DNA from: a bacterium | GTDB lineage: Bacteria; Auribacterota; Tritonobacteria; UBA1439 | Reading direction: 5' to 3' | Assembly (NCBI GenBank): GCA_028716845.1 | Contig: JAQUPF010000002.1 | Span: 62,001-126,000, forward strand | DNA length: 64,000 nt | In this document: in pieces, positions 17,664-26,425 of the stretch | Position numbering within the stretch: position 1 is the stretch's first letter | How the letters are laid out: every line of letters begins with the position of its first letter | Made by a program: the position numbers and the translations under genes | Notes under the pieces: generated by a model | The model's database searches: none | Told to the model about the DNA's origin: nothing | Seen by the model: the letters and a program-made list of their open reading frames with translations, nothing else

Positions 17664-17980
17664 CCACAGAGAACACAGAGGATAGTGGTCTCGCCGCGGA
17701 TTGGCGCGGATCAACGAGGATGCATGCAGAGGCAGTTCGTTGTTCGCATCTCGTGTTTCGTGTCCCGCCGTTCAAGGGGCGAGCGGGCGATGAACGATCG
17801 GAGCACTCATCTGATCCGGCGATGCGCCCAACCGGCGCTGCGTCGAAGGCACTTTCGGATGGAGCTGCCGTCACTCCGCGGCGACCATTATCCATTCAGC
17901 CTACGCTGACGGTCTATAGCTGGATAAGGACTGCATTCAGATCCGTGAATATCCGTCAGAAATCCGTGGAGATCCGCGGC
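17664..17980. repeat. Intergenic heptamer-array region between tolB and tolA
   Basis: Left part: CACAGAG-type units (17664-17681) followed by GCCGCGGATTGGCGCGGAT (17693-17711). Right part: ATCCGTGAATATCCGTCAG and two further units to 17980, spaced 10-11 bp. The roughly 220 bp between the arms hold no gene that I can support. The rest of this 368-bp gap shows nothing else. Confidence 0.75.
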
Positions 17981-18008
17981 TGTTGTTCCATGGCGCGCCC
18001 GGCGGCGG

Positions 18009-18722
18009 TCACTCCTCCGCGAGGGGGATGAAGGTCATGCAGACCTCGAGCGAATCGCCGCGGTAATCCGGGGGGAGGGGCGGGAGCGGCTGCGCCTCCC
18101 GGATCGCCTGGATGGCCGAGGCGTCGAGGACGTCGCTCCCCGACTTCCGCTCCACGCCGAGGATGTTGACCTTCCCGTCCCTGAGAATCCTGAACCGCAC
18201 CACCACCGCGAGCCCCTCCCGCTCCGCCGCGCTCCTGCTCGGCGTCCGCCAGGCCTGGTAGATCTTCGAGGCGACGGCGTCGCTGTACCACGCGTTCGCG
18301 AAGGCGCCGGTGTCGAGGAGCTGCGCCTTCTGGAACTCCTCCGGCTCCGCCCAGTCCTTGTGATCGATCTTCGCGAGCTGCTCCTTGATCCGCTCCTCGA
18401 TCGTCTGCCTCGGCAGCTCCACCTTCTTCGAGACCACCTTCCGCTCCGGCTTCCGCTCCGGCTTCTTTGCCGCCTCCTTCGGCGGCGCCGGCTTCTTCTC
18501 CTTCTTCGGCGCCTCCTTCTTCGGGGCGGCGGGCGGCGCCTCCGGCTTGCGCATGGTGAGGGCCGAGGGGTCGAAGAGCTCGATGGTGTAGATCTTGTGC
18601 TCGGGCCTGCGGGGGCGCCCGCAGGTGGGGAGCGTGATGAGGAGCCAGAGGCAGAGGGCATGGGCCGCCGCCGACATGGCGAAGCTCGTCGCGCGCCGCA
18701 GGGCGCCCCCCGCCCGTCGCAT
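18009..18722 (-). CDS. tolA: TolA/TonB-family periplasm-spanning protein
   Basis: The 237-residue protein has one N-terminal membrane helix (about residues 13-32), a long Lys/Pro/Glu-rich linker (57-105) suited to cross the periplasm, and a C-terminal TonB/TolA domain in which GLAVVVRFRILRDGKV and SGSDVLDASAIQAI are the recognisable elements. Position directly after tolR in a tolQ-tolR-x-tolB order argues for TolA; by sequence alone TonB would also fit. It lies 8 bp after tolR. Confidence 0.85.
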   Translation of the reverse strand: MRRAGGALRRATSFAMSAAAHALCLWLLITLPTCGRPRRPEHKIYTIELFDPSALTMRKPEAPPAAPKKEAPKKEKKPAPPKEAAKKPERKPERKVVSKKVELPRQTIEERIKEQLAKIDHKDWAEPEEFQKAQLLDTGAFANAWYSDAVASKIYQAWRTPSRSAAEREGLAVVVRFRILRDGKVNILGVERKSGSDVLDASAIQAIREAQPLPPLPPDYRGDSLEVCMTFIPLAEE

Positions 18723-18730
18723 GGCCCGCC

Positions 18731-19156
18731 CTACCGCTCCCCCTGCGCCACCGTCGCCATCCCCATCCGCGTGATGCCGGCCTCGGTGATCCGATCGATC
18801 ACCCGGATGACGGATTCGTAGTCGAGCTCCTTGTCGGCGCGGAGGATGAGGGCGGCGTCGGGCTCGCGGGCGGCGAGCGCCCTGAGCCGCTCGGCGAGCT
18901 CGTCGAGCGTGACGCGCTCGTTGCCGAGGTAGACGCGCGCGCCCCCCTCGCCCCCGCGGACGTTCACGGTCAGGCTCTCGGCCTCCGCGATCTTCTTCGG
19001 GGCGGCGGCGGGAAGGTTGACGTTGATGCCGTACTCGACGATCGGGGCGACGAGGAGGAAGAGGACGAGGACGAAGAAGATGACGTCGATGAGCGAGGTG
19101 AGATTGATCTCGGCGATCGTGACGAGCCTCGTGCGGGACGCGTGGCGCATTCTCAT
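18731..19156 (-). CDS. tolR: TolR/ExbD biopolymer transport protein
   Basis: The 141-residue protein has one membrane helix preceded by EINLTSLIDVIFFVLVLFL, where the Asp of the membrane segment is the proton-carrying residue of ExbD/TolR. The C-terminal periplasmic domain shows DAALILRADKELDYESVI, typical of the family. With TolQ it converts proton flow into movement of TolA. It lies 17 bp after tolQ. Confidence 0.93.
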   Translation of the reverse strand: MRMRHASRTRLVTIAEINLTSLIDVIFFVLVLFLLVAPIVEYGINVNLPAAAPKKIAEAESLTVNVRGGEGGARVYLGNERVTLDELAERLRALAAREPDAALILRADKELDYESVIRVIDRITEAGITRMGMATVAQGER

Positions 19157-19173
19157 GGGGCCGTCCCGGCCGG

Positions 19174-19866
19174 TCAGTAGGCGACGAGCCGTCGCCGGAC
19201 GATGGAGACGAACTCAGACGCGAAGTCCTCCATCTGGCCGGCCATTCGCTTGATCCTCGTGGAGATGATGTTGTACGCCGCCACCGACGGGATGGCGACG
19301 AGGAGCCCCACGACGGTGGTGATGAGCGCCCCCGCGATGCCGGGGGCGACGATGAGGAGCGAGGGGCTCCCCGAGGCGGCCATCGCGTTGAAGGCGCTCA
19401 TGATCCCCCAGACCGTGCCGAGGAGGCCGAGGAGCGGGCCGACCGTCGCGGAGATCGCGAGCCAGATGAGCGACCGCTCGAGGAGGTCCGTCTCGCCCGA
19501 GATGGCGCGCTGGAGCGATTCCTCGACCCCCTCGAGCTGGGAGAGGGGGAGGCCCGGGTTCGCCTCCTCGAGGGGCTCCGCGTCGCCCATGATGTGCCGG
19601 AGCTCCTTCACGCCCGCCTCGTAGACCCTGTAGACGGGACAGGCGTGCGCCCGCTCGCGTGGGAAGCGGAGCGAGAAGAGCTGGCGGTCGCGGTGCGTCC
19701 GGAACTGCTGGAGGAAGAGGCGCGAGTTCCGCTCGGCGGCGCCGAGCATCCGGACCTTGTCGAGGATGACGAACCAGGCGTAGATGGAGAGCACGATGAT
19801 GGCGATCGTGATGAACTTCCCGATGAAGTCGGACGAGAGGAACGTCTGGATGATGGTGGTGCTCAT
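19174..19866 (-). CDS. tolQ: TolQ/ExbB proton-channel protein
   Basis: The 230-residue protein has three membrane segments (about 15-35, 125-150 and 165-190). The stretch SATVGPLLGLLGTVWGIM, and the later IAGALITTVVGLLVAIPSV, are the conserved pore-lining helices of the MotA/TolQ/ExbB family. It begins the tol unit. The start at 19866 gives the family N-terminus; an upstream extension has no support. The sequence between it and the divergent radical SAM gene contains the repeat array described separately. Confidence 0.93.
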   Translation of the reverse strand: MSTTIIQTFLSSDFIGKFITIAIIVLSIYAWFVILDKVRMLGAAERNSRLFLQQFRTHRDRQLFSLRFPRERAHACPVYRVYEAGVKELRHIMGDAEPLEEANPGLPLSQLEGVEESLQRAISGETDLLERSLIWLAISATVGPLLGLLGTVWGIMSAFNAMAASGSPSLLIVAPGIAGALITTVVGLLVAIPSVAAYNIISTRIKRMAGQMEDFASEFVSIVRRRLVAY

Positions 19867-19991
19867 GGGGCGTGCTCCGCGACGGCGCGCGGACGGACAT
19901 GCTCCTGTCCCGGGGCGGGGGCACCGGACATGCAAGAGAGTACCCTATCCGTCCGGCGGTGTCAACGGCCGCCTGCGCAGGCGGAGGAGAT

Positions 19992-20105
19992 AGCCGCACG
20001 GCGGATTCATGACGTTCTTGCCGCGGTGGGAACCACGTATCCGCGACAATCCGCGGCAAGGCAATCCGTGAATATCCGTCGATGATCCGTGCGATTCCGT
20101 GGCGG
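19992..20105. repeat. Intergenic heptamer array upstream of tolQ
   Basis: Units such as ATCCGCGACAATCCGCGG and AATCCGTGAATATCCGTCGA follow at 10-11 bp spacing, ending ATCCGTGCGATTCCGTGGCG. The remainder of the 305-bp divergent gap holds an inverted GCCTGCGCAGGC near 19970 and a TACAAT box at 20161-20166 directly before the next gene. Confidence 0.75.
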
Positions 20106-20171
20106 GCGGTCCATTGTATCCATCTGCCGCGGCATAATCTCCCCGCGCGCGCCGTGTGGTACAATGGGCCC

Positions 20172-21140
20172 ATGACGCTCCCGCGCGGCAGGCCCGCAGG
20201 CCAGCGGGTATTCGGTCCGGTCCCCTCGCGGCGGCTCGGCCGCTCGCTCGGCGTGGACGTCGTCCCCCTCAAGACGTGCACGCTCGACTGTGTCTACTGC
20301 CAGCTCGGCCGCACGGCGCGGCGGACCGTCCGGCGGCGGCGCCAGGCCCCCGTCCGGGAGGTCATGCGGGAGCTCCGCTCCGTCCTGCGGCGCGGCGTGG
20401 AGGCCGACTGGATCACCTTCTCCGGCTCCGGCGAGCCGACGCTCCACGCGGAGCTCGGCCGCATGGTCCGCGCCGTCAAGCGGATGACCCGTATCCCCGT
20501 CGCCGTCCTCACGAACGGAACGCTCCTCTTCCGGCCGGCGGTGCGGGAGGCCCTCGCCGCCGCGGACCTCGTCGTCCCCGATCTCGACGCGGGCTCCGCG
20601 CGCGTCTTCCGCCTGGTGAACAGGCCCCATCCCTCCCTTTCCTTCCGGAAGGTCGCCCGCGGCATCGAGGAGTTCGCGCGGGGCTTCCGGGGGAGGATCT
20701 GGCTCGAGGTGGTGCTCGTGCGCGGCGTCAACGACGGCGCGGACGAGTTGCGCCGCATCGGCCGGCTCGCCGCCCGCATCCGCCCGGAGCGGGTCCAATT
20801 GAACACGGTCGCCCGGCCGCCCGCGGAGCGGTGGGCGGCGGGGCTCACGCCCGCGGGGATGGAGCGGGCCCGCCGGATCCTCCAGCGGGAGCTCGGCCCC
20901 ATACCGGTCGAGCCGGTCGCGCGCCGGCCGGGCGCGGCGCGGCGGCGCTCGAGGCGGCGGCCGGACGCCGCGGTCCTCGCCTGCCTCGCCCGGCGCCCGG
21001 AGACCGCCGCGGGCCTCTCCGCCTCGCTGGGGATCCCCCCCTCCCGGCTCGCCGCCGTCCTGCGGCGCCTCGCGCGATCAGGCGCGATCCGCTCGGAGCG
21101 GTTCGGGGGGGAGCGCGTCTACCTCCTCCCGCGCCCCTGA
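20172..21140 (+). CDS. Radical SAM protein of the COG0731 type
   Basis: The 322-residue protein begins with FGPVPSRRLGRSLGVD and has the [4Fe-4S] motif CTLDCVYC (Cys36, Cys40, Cys43), GSGEPTLH and VLTNGTLL, all typical of the COG0731 group that is related to archaeal tRNA wyosine-base synthases. The C-terminal 60 residues form a winged helix (ETAAGLSASLGIPPSRLAAV), which suggests binding of nucleic acid. In bacteria the true substrate is unknown. TACAAT only 5 bp before the ATG hints at a very short leader. Confidence 0.85.
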   Translation: MTLPRGRPAGQRVFGPVPSRRLGRSLGVDVVPLKTCTLDCVYCQLGRTARRTVRRRRQAPVREVMRELRSVLRRGVEADWITFSGSGEPTLHAELGRMVRAVKRMTRIPVAVLTNGTLLFRPAVREALAAADLVVPDLDAGSARVFRLVNRPHPSLSFRKVARGIEEFARGFRGRIWLEVVLVRGVNDGADELRRIGRLAARIRPERVQLNTVARPPAERWAAGLTPAGMERARRILQRELGPIPVEPVARRPGAARRRSRRRPDAAVLACLARRPETAAGLSASLGIPPSRLAAVLRRLARSGAIRSERFGGERVYLLPRP

Positions 21141-21170
21141 CCCGCCGTTGGTGAATGCATCTGTTTCTTT

Positions 21171-21294
21171 GCCGCGGAATGACGCGGATTATCGCGGATA
21201 GAACGAGGGTTGGAACCGCTTCATCTTCTCTTGTTCAACTTGTCTGCAAGAATCCGTGGCGATCCGTGGCGGATTCGTGCATCGAATCCGCGGC
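21171..21294. repeat. Intergenic heptamer array, copy similar to 37097-37200
   Basis: GCCGCGGAATGACGCGGATT then ATCGCGGATAG, a central GTTCAAC segment, and AATCCGTGGCGATCCGTGGCG. The whole 100-bp core including the middle part can be aligned with the array at 37097-37200, so this is a dispersed repeat and not only a run of units. Confidence 0.75.
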
Positions 21295-21330
21295 CGGCAA
21301 TGGCTGCATGGGCGCGGGGGGGGGCGCCGG

Positions 21331-22259
21331 TCACCTGATCCGGTGGCCGGCGATCTTCTTGTGGAGGCCGTAGCGGCTGAGGCCCAGCCGCACCGCCGCC
21401 CGCGTGATGTTGCCGCCGCAGTCGCGGAGCGCCGAGCGGATGATCTCGCACTCCACCTCCATGAGCGACTCCCTGAGCGTCCCGCCGCCCGGCGCGGCGC
21501 GGTGAACCTCTTCGAGAGCTCGTCCGGCCGCACGAGGTTCCCCTCTCGGTGCATCGCCACGATCCGCTCGATCTCGTTCTGGAGCTCCCGCACGTTGCCG
21601 GGGAACGGGTACGCCTCGAGCAGCCGCATCGTCTCGGCCGTGAAGCCGTCGATGCGCGCCCCCGCCCGCCGGGCGTAGAGCCGGAGGAAGTGCGCCGCCA
21701 GGAGCGGGATGTCCCGCCGGCGGTCGCGCAGGGGCGGGACGCGGATCGGGAAGACGTTCAGCCGGTAGAAGAGGTCGCGCCGGAAGCCCCCCCGCGCGAC
21801 CTCCTCCTGAAGGCTGTGGTTGGTGGCGGAGATGACGCGGACGTCGAGCCGAATCTCCCGGACGCTGCCGAGCGGACGGATGACGCCGTCCTGGAGGAAC
21901 CGGAGGAGCTTCACCTGGACGCGGGGGGAGCTCTCGGCGATCTCGTCGAGGAAGATCGTCCCGCCGTTCGCGGCGGCGAGGAGCCCCTGCCTGGATACGG
22001 TGGCGTCCGTGAACGCGCCCCGCACGTGTCCGAACAGCTCGCTCTCGAGCAGCGATTCGGGCATCGCGGCGCAGTTCTGCGGGACGAAGGCGGCCCGCCG
22101 GCGGGGGCCGCTCGTGTGGATCGCCCGGGCGAGGAGCTCCTTGCCCGTTCCGGTCTCCCCCTCGATCAGGACGGCGAAGTTCCCCGCGGCCGCCTTCTCG
22201 ACCAGGCGGAGCACCTCTCCCATGGTTTCCGTCGATCCGATGAGTCCGGGGATGCGCAT
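21331..22259 (-). pseudogene. Sigma-54-dependent transcription activator with a frameshift before the HTH domain
   Basis: The protein starts directly with the AAA+ domain and has no N-terminal sensor. Walker A GETGTGKE (34-41), the sigma-54-contacting GAFTDA loop (81-86), Walker B TIFLDE (101-106) and the GNVRELQNEIER block are intact. After about residue 257 the frame shifts: the continuation in another frame reads TLRESLMEVECEIIRSALRD then NITRAAVRLGLSRYGLHKKI, a perfect Fis-type HTH, ending at 21331. One base appears to be missing near 21481-21490, in a G-rich stretch. This may be a sequencing error or a real inactivation. ATG 22259 has GGGAGGGG upstream. Confidence 0.8.
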
Positions 22260-22480
22260 CGCCGCCACCCCTCCCGCGACGGCTTCAAAAAGAGAGGCCG
22301 AACCGCCTCGTGCAGCAAACCGGCAGTTCGGCCATCCTTCGCCCCCCGGTCCCGGCGGCGGAGGATCCGTAACTTTGCGCCACCCGATTACTCGGGTTTT
22401 GCCCTTATCGGTTTATCCGTGGAACGCGGCGGTATTTTACCATCTAGCGCTCCATATGGCAAGTGAATAATCGGCGAAGC

Positions 22481-22678
22481 CGCCGCGGATTTCCGCGGAT
22501 TGGAAAGAGCAGCCCATCCGCGGGTGAACAGGCAACAACCCGAACACCGGATTCATCCGCGCCTATCCGCGGCAAAGGAGTTTCTCCTCTCTCTTCCCTT
22601 TCGGCCTTTGGCTGCATTCGGATCAGTGGGGATCCGTGATGATTTGTGCTCATCCGTGATGGCAAGAAATTCGTGGCA
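22481..22678. repeat. Intergenic heptamer array between the sigma-54 activator and nnr
   Basis: GCCGCGGATTTCCGCGGATT, then CATCCGCG and CTATCCGCGG, and on the far side GGATCCGTGATGATTTG and CATCCGTGATGGC. It fills half of a 440-bp gap. The other half (22260-22480) shows no gene or promoter that I can defend. Confidence 0.7.
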
Positions 22679-22698
22679 AGGGATGCCGCGCGGCGGAT

Positions 22699-24249
22699 CT
22701 ACGGCCTTCCCGAGAGGGCGACGATGGCGGCGGGCAGGCGGTCGATGATGTCCGAGGGGAGGAGGGAGCGCTCGCCGAGGCGCAGCGCGGCGCGGTCGCC
22801 CGCGTCGCCGTGGACGAAGACGCCGGCGCGGGCGGCGTCGAGCGGGGCCATCCCCTGTCCCCGGAACGAGGCGATGACGCCCGTGAGGACGTCGCCGCTC
22901 CCCCCCGTCGCCATCCCCGCGTTCCCCCGCGTGTTGATCGAGACGCGGCCGTCGGGCGACGCGATGACGGTGAGGGCCTCCTTGAGGACGAGGGTGACGT
23001 TGTGCGCCCGGGCGAAGCTGCTCGCCGCGACGAACCGGTCGAGGATGACGTCGGCCGCCGCGCAGCCGAGGAGGCGCCCCATCTCCCCGGGGTGCGGCGT
23101 GAGGATGATCGGCGCCCGGGCCCGGCCGAGGATGCCCGGGTCGTCCGCGAGGGCGGTGAGGCCGTCGGCGTCGATGACCATCGGCCGCTCGAGGCCCTCC
23201 ACGAGCGCCCGCACCATCGCGGCGGTCTCCGGATGGCGCGAGAGGCCGGGGCCGATCGCCACGACGTCGAATCGGTCGGCCCGGGCGAGGATCTCCCGCC
23301 CCGCCGCCGCGCCGAGCGTCCCCCCCTCCGTCTCGGGGAGCGGCATGCTCATCGCCTCCGTGAGCTTCGACTCGATGACCGCGTTGAGGCCCCGCGGGAC
23401 GGCGACCGTCACGAGCCCGGCGCCCGACCGGAGGGCGCCGAGGGCGGCGAGGCAGGCCGCGCCGGTGAGGCCCGGCGAGCCGGCGACGACGAGGAGGTGG
23501 CCCCAGTCGCCCTTGTGGGAGCGTCGGCGGCGCGGGGGGAAGAGGGGGAGGAGATCCGCCTCGACGATCAGGTCGCCGCTGCCGGGGGCATCCCGGACCA
23601 GGTCCTCGGGAAGGCCGATGTCGGCCACGAAGACGCGGCCGCAGTGTTCCGGCCCCTCCCCCTCGACGAGGCCCGTCTTCGGCAGCCCCATCGTGACCGT
23701 CGCGGTCGCCCGCACGGCGACGCCGCGGACGCGCCCGCTCGTGGCGTCGATCCCCGACGGGACGTCGATCGCCACGACGTGCCTGCGGAGGGAGCGGATG
23801 CGGCGGATCGCCTCGGCGGGTGGGCCGGTCACCTCCCCCGCGACGCCGGTGCCGAGGATGCCGTCGACGACGAGGTCGAACCCCGCGGCGGCCTCTGCCC
23901 CCTCTCCCGCGGCGTCGGCCCGGACGATGTCGGCCCCGGCGGCCTCGAGGCGGTCGAGGTTCGCGCGGGCGTCGCCCGCGATCGCGCCCGCCTCGGCGAG
24001 CAGGACCGTCCGCGTCCGCACCCCCTCGGCCTCGAGCAGGCGCGCCGCGACGAAGGCGTCCCCGCCGTTGTTCCCCCTCCCGGCGAAGAGGAGCGCCCGC
24101 GGCCGGAGGCCCGCCTCCCAGATTATCTCCGCCGCGCGGCGGGCGACCGCCGCGCCGGCGCGCTCCATCAGGTCGAGTCCCGGGATGCCGCGCTCCCGGA
24201 TGGCGGCGCGGTCCAGCTCCCGCATCCGCTCCGCGGTGACGAGCTTCAT
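22699..24249 (-). CDS. nnr: Bifunctional NAD(P)H-hydrate repair enzyme (epimerase and dehydratase)
   Basis: The 516-residue protein fuses the YjeF_N epimerase domain (about 1-210) to the ADP/ATP-dependent dehydratase domain (about 225-510). GRGNNGGDAFVAARLL is the epimerase signature, and VAIDVPSGIDATSG follows. In the dehydratase half, HKGDWGHLLVVAGSPGLTGA, ILTPHPGEMGRLLG and GNAGMATGGSGDVLTG are the ribokinase-like active-site motifs. It restores damaged NADH and NADPH. It comes 7 bp after pdxJ in the glmM-pdxJ-nnr unit. Confidence 0.94.
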   Translation of the reverse strand: MKLVTAERMRELDRAAIRERGIPGLDLMERAGAAVARRAAEIIWEAGLRPRALLFAGRGNNGGDAFVAARLLEAEGVRTRTVLLAEAGAIAGDARANLDRLEAAGADIVRADAAGEGAEAAAGFDLVVDGILGTGVAGEVTGPPAEAIRRIRSLRRHVVAIDVPSGIDATSGRVRGVAVRATATVTMGLPKTGLVEGEGPEHCGRVFVADIGLPEDLVRDAPGSGDLIVEADLLPLFPPRRRRSHKGDWGHLLVVAGSPGLTGAACLAALGALRSGAGLVTVAVPRGLNAVIESKLTEAMSMPLPETEGGTLGAAAGREILARADRFDVVAIGPGLSRHPETAAMVRALVEGLERPMVIDADGLTALADDPGILGRARAPIILTPHPGEMGRLLGCAAADVILDRFVAASSFARAHNVTLVLKEALTVIASPDGRVSINTRGNAGMATGGSGDVLTGVIASFRGQGMAPLDAARAGVFVHGDAGDRAALRLGERSLLPSDIIDRLPAAIVALSGRP

Positions 24250-24256
24250 CCCCGCC

Positions 24257-25003
24257 TCACGACGGGCTCCCCCCGATCGGGCAGGGCCCGAGACGGATGA
24301 GGTCGATCATCTCGCGCACCGCCCGCTCGAGGCCGACGAGGACGGCGCGCGAGACGATGCTGTGGCCGATGTTGAGCTCCTCGAGGCGCGGGACGCCGAG
24401 GACCGGCCGGACGTTCCAGTAGGTGAGGCCGTGGCCCGCGTTCACCCTGAGGCCCGCCTTCGCGGCGTGCTCGGCCATCGCGGCGAGCGCCTCGAGCTCC
24501 TTCCGGCGCGCCGCCTCGCCTCTCGCGTCGGCGTAGCGGCCGGTGTGGAGTTCGATGAAATCCGCCCCCGCGTCCGCCGCCGCCCGTATCTGTCGTCCGA
24601 TCGGGTCGATGAAGATGCTCACGACGATGCCGGCCGCCTTGAGGCGCGCGACGGCCGCGGCGATCCGCTCCGCCCCGCCGATGACGTCGAGGCCGCCCTC
24701 CGTGGTCACCTCCTCCCGCTTCTCCGGGACGAGGCAGACGCTGTCCGGCCGCACCCGCTCGGCGATCGCGACGATATCGCCCGAGACCGCCATCTCGAGG
24801 TTGAGGCGCGTGCGGACGACCTGCCGGAGGATCTCGACGTCCCGGTCGGCGATGTGGCGCCGGTCCTCCCTGAGGTGGACCGTGATGCCGTCCGCGCCGG
24901 CGAGCTCGCAGAGGACGGCGGCGGCCACCGGGTCCGGTTCCACCGTCCGCCGGGCCTGCCGCACGGTCGCCACGTGGTCGATGTTCACGCCCAGCCGGAT
25001 CAT
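24257..25003 (-). CDS. pdxJ: Pyridoxine 5'-phosphate synthase
   Basis: The 248-residue TIM-barrel enzyme makes PNP from deoxyxylulose phosphate and 3-amino-2-oxopropyl phosphate. Recognisable motifs are [15 protein letters not shown] at the N-terminus, [30 protein letters not shown], and [14 protein letters not shown] near the end. Length equals the usual 240-250 residues. The ATG overlaps the glmM stop (ATGA). Confidence 0.95.
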   Translation of the reverse strand: MIRLGVNIDHVATVRQARRTVEPDPVAAAVLCELAGADGITVHLREDRRHIADRDVEILRQVVRTRLNLEMAVSGDIVAIAERVRPDSVCLVPEKREEVTTEGGLDVIGGAERIAAAVARLKAAGIVVSIFIDPIGRQIRAAADAGADFIELHTGRYADARGEAARRKELEALAAMAEHAAKAGLRVNAGHGLTYWNVRPVLGVPRLEELNIGHSIVSRAVLVGLERAVREMIDLIRLGPCPIGGSPS

Positions 25004-26397
25004 TCTTTCCCCGCCCCCCGTTTCGAGCGTCCCCGGGGCCTCCTCGCCCCCGGGCCGATCTCTCGGCGGATCGCCTCGGCGACGCGGCGCGCCATCGCCT
25101 CGATCGCCTTCCGGTTTCTCCCCTCGATCATCACCCGGGCGATGCGCTCCGTCCCGGAGTAGCGGACGAGGATGCGGCCGTCGCCGCCGAGCGCCTCCCG
25201 CGCCTCACGGATCCGCCTCGACACGAGGGGGAGGCCGTCGAGCGGCCGCTTCGCGCGCACCGGGACGTTCAGGAGCACCTGGGGGTATTTCTCGACGCAC
25301 GCCGCCAGCTCCGACAGCCGCTTCCGCCGCGCGCGCATGATCCGGAGCACCTGGAGTGCGGTGATCATGCCGTCGCCGGTGGTGGTGAAGTCACTGAAGA
25401 TGATGTGCCCGGACTGCTCGCCGCCGAGCGAGGCGGACCGCCGGATCATCTCCTCGGAGACGTAGCGGTCGCCCACCTTCGTCCGGACGACGGTGATCCC
25501 CGCCCGCCCCATGGCGCGCTCGAGGCCGCAGTTGCTCATGACCGTGGCGACGAGGACGTCGCCCCTCAGGGCCCCGGCCGCCTTCATGTCCGCGGCGCAG
25601 ACGCCCATGATCTGGTCTCCGTCCACGACCCGCCCCCCCTCGTCCGACAGGATGACCCGGTCGGCGTCGCCGTCCAGGCTGATCCCCGCGTCGGCGCCGT
25701 GCAGGCGGACGGCCTCGCTGACGACCTCGGGGTGGAGCGAGCCGCAGTTCCGGTTGATGTTCGTCCCGTCCGGGTCGGCGTTGAGGACGATCGCCTCGGC
25801 GCCGAGCTCGAAGAGGATGCGGGGGGCGACCCGGTAGGCGGCGCCGTTCGCGCAGTCGAGGACGACCTTCATCCCGTCGAGCGTCATGCCGCGGGGGAAG
25901 GAGTTCTTCACGAACTCGACGTAGCGGCCCTGGGCGTCGTCGATCCGGTACGCCTTGCCCACGTCGAGGGCGGTCGGACGGATGGCGTCGAGCTCGCCCG
26001 AGGCGATGAGCTCCTCCATCCGGTTCTCGCAGCTGTCGGCCAGCTTGTGGCCGTCCCGCGAGAAGAACTTGATCCCGTTGTCCTCGTACGGGTTGTGGGA
26101 GGCGGAGAGCATGATCCCGGCGTCGGCGCGGAGCGACCGGGTGATGTACGCCGTGCCGGGGGTGGGGAGGGGGCCGATGAGGAGGACGTCCACCCCCATC
26201 GAGCAGATGCCCGCCACGAGGGCGTTCTCGAGCATGTAGCCGGAGAGGCGGGTGTCCTTGCCGATGACGATCCGGTGCCGCCGGTCGGCGTTCTTGAAGA
26301 CGTCCGCCGCGGCCCGCCCGAGCTTGAGCGCCGTCTCCACGGTCATCGGCTCCGTGTTGGCGACGCCCCGCACCCCGTCCGTCCCGAACAGCTTCAT
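25000..26397 (-). CDS. glmM: Phosphoglucosamine mutase
   Basis: The 465-residue enzyme converts glucosamine-6-P to glucosamine-1-P for peptidoglycan and LPS precursors. The start [14 protein letters not shown], the phosphoserine loop [13 protein letters not shown] (Ser100), the metal-binding SLDGDADR and the sugar-binding GGEQSGHI are all present, and VRYSGTE closes the phosphate-binding domain. The C-terminal tail is basic and slightly longer than usual. It starts 28 bp after ftsH. Confidence 0.95.
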   Translation of the reverse strand: MKLFGTDGVRGVANTEPMTVETALKLGRAAADVFKNADRRHRIVIGKDTRLSGYMLENALVAGICSMGVDVLLIGPLPTPGTAYITRSLRADAGIMLSASHNPYEDNGIKFFSRDGHKLADSCENRMEELIASGELDAIRPTALDVGKAYRIDDAQGRYVEFVKNSFPRGMTLDGMKVVLDCANGAAYRVAPRILFELGAEAIVLNADPDGTNINRNCGSLHPEVVSEAVRLHGADAGISLDGDADRVILSDEGGRVVDGDQIMGVCAADMKAAGALRGDVLVATVMSNCGLERAMGRAGITVVRTKVGDRYVSEEMIRRSASLGGEQSGHIIFSDFTTTGDGMITALQVLRIMRARRKRLSELAACVEKYPQVLLNVPVRAKRPLDGLPLVSRRIREAREALGGDGRILVRYSGTERIARVMIEGRNRKAIEAMARRVAEAIRREIGPGARRPRGRSKRGAGKE

Positions 26398-26425
26398 GCC
26401 CCCTCCCCTCCCGCGGGAGCCGGCC

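Noticed and set aside
17720-17930. Possible small gene or RNA between the two arms of the tolB-tolA array
   Set aside because: Frames across it have no ribosome site and no similarity that I recognise; no stable long hairpin is evident by eye.
22260-22480. Sigma-54 promoter (-24/-12) upstream of the activator gene
   Set aside because: No TGGCAC-N5-TTGC pattern with correct spacing was found here or upstream of the microcompartment operon.
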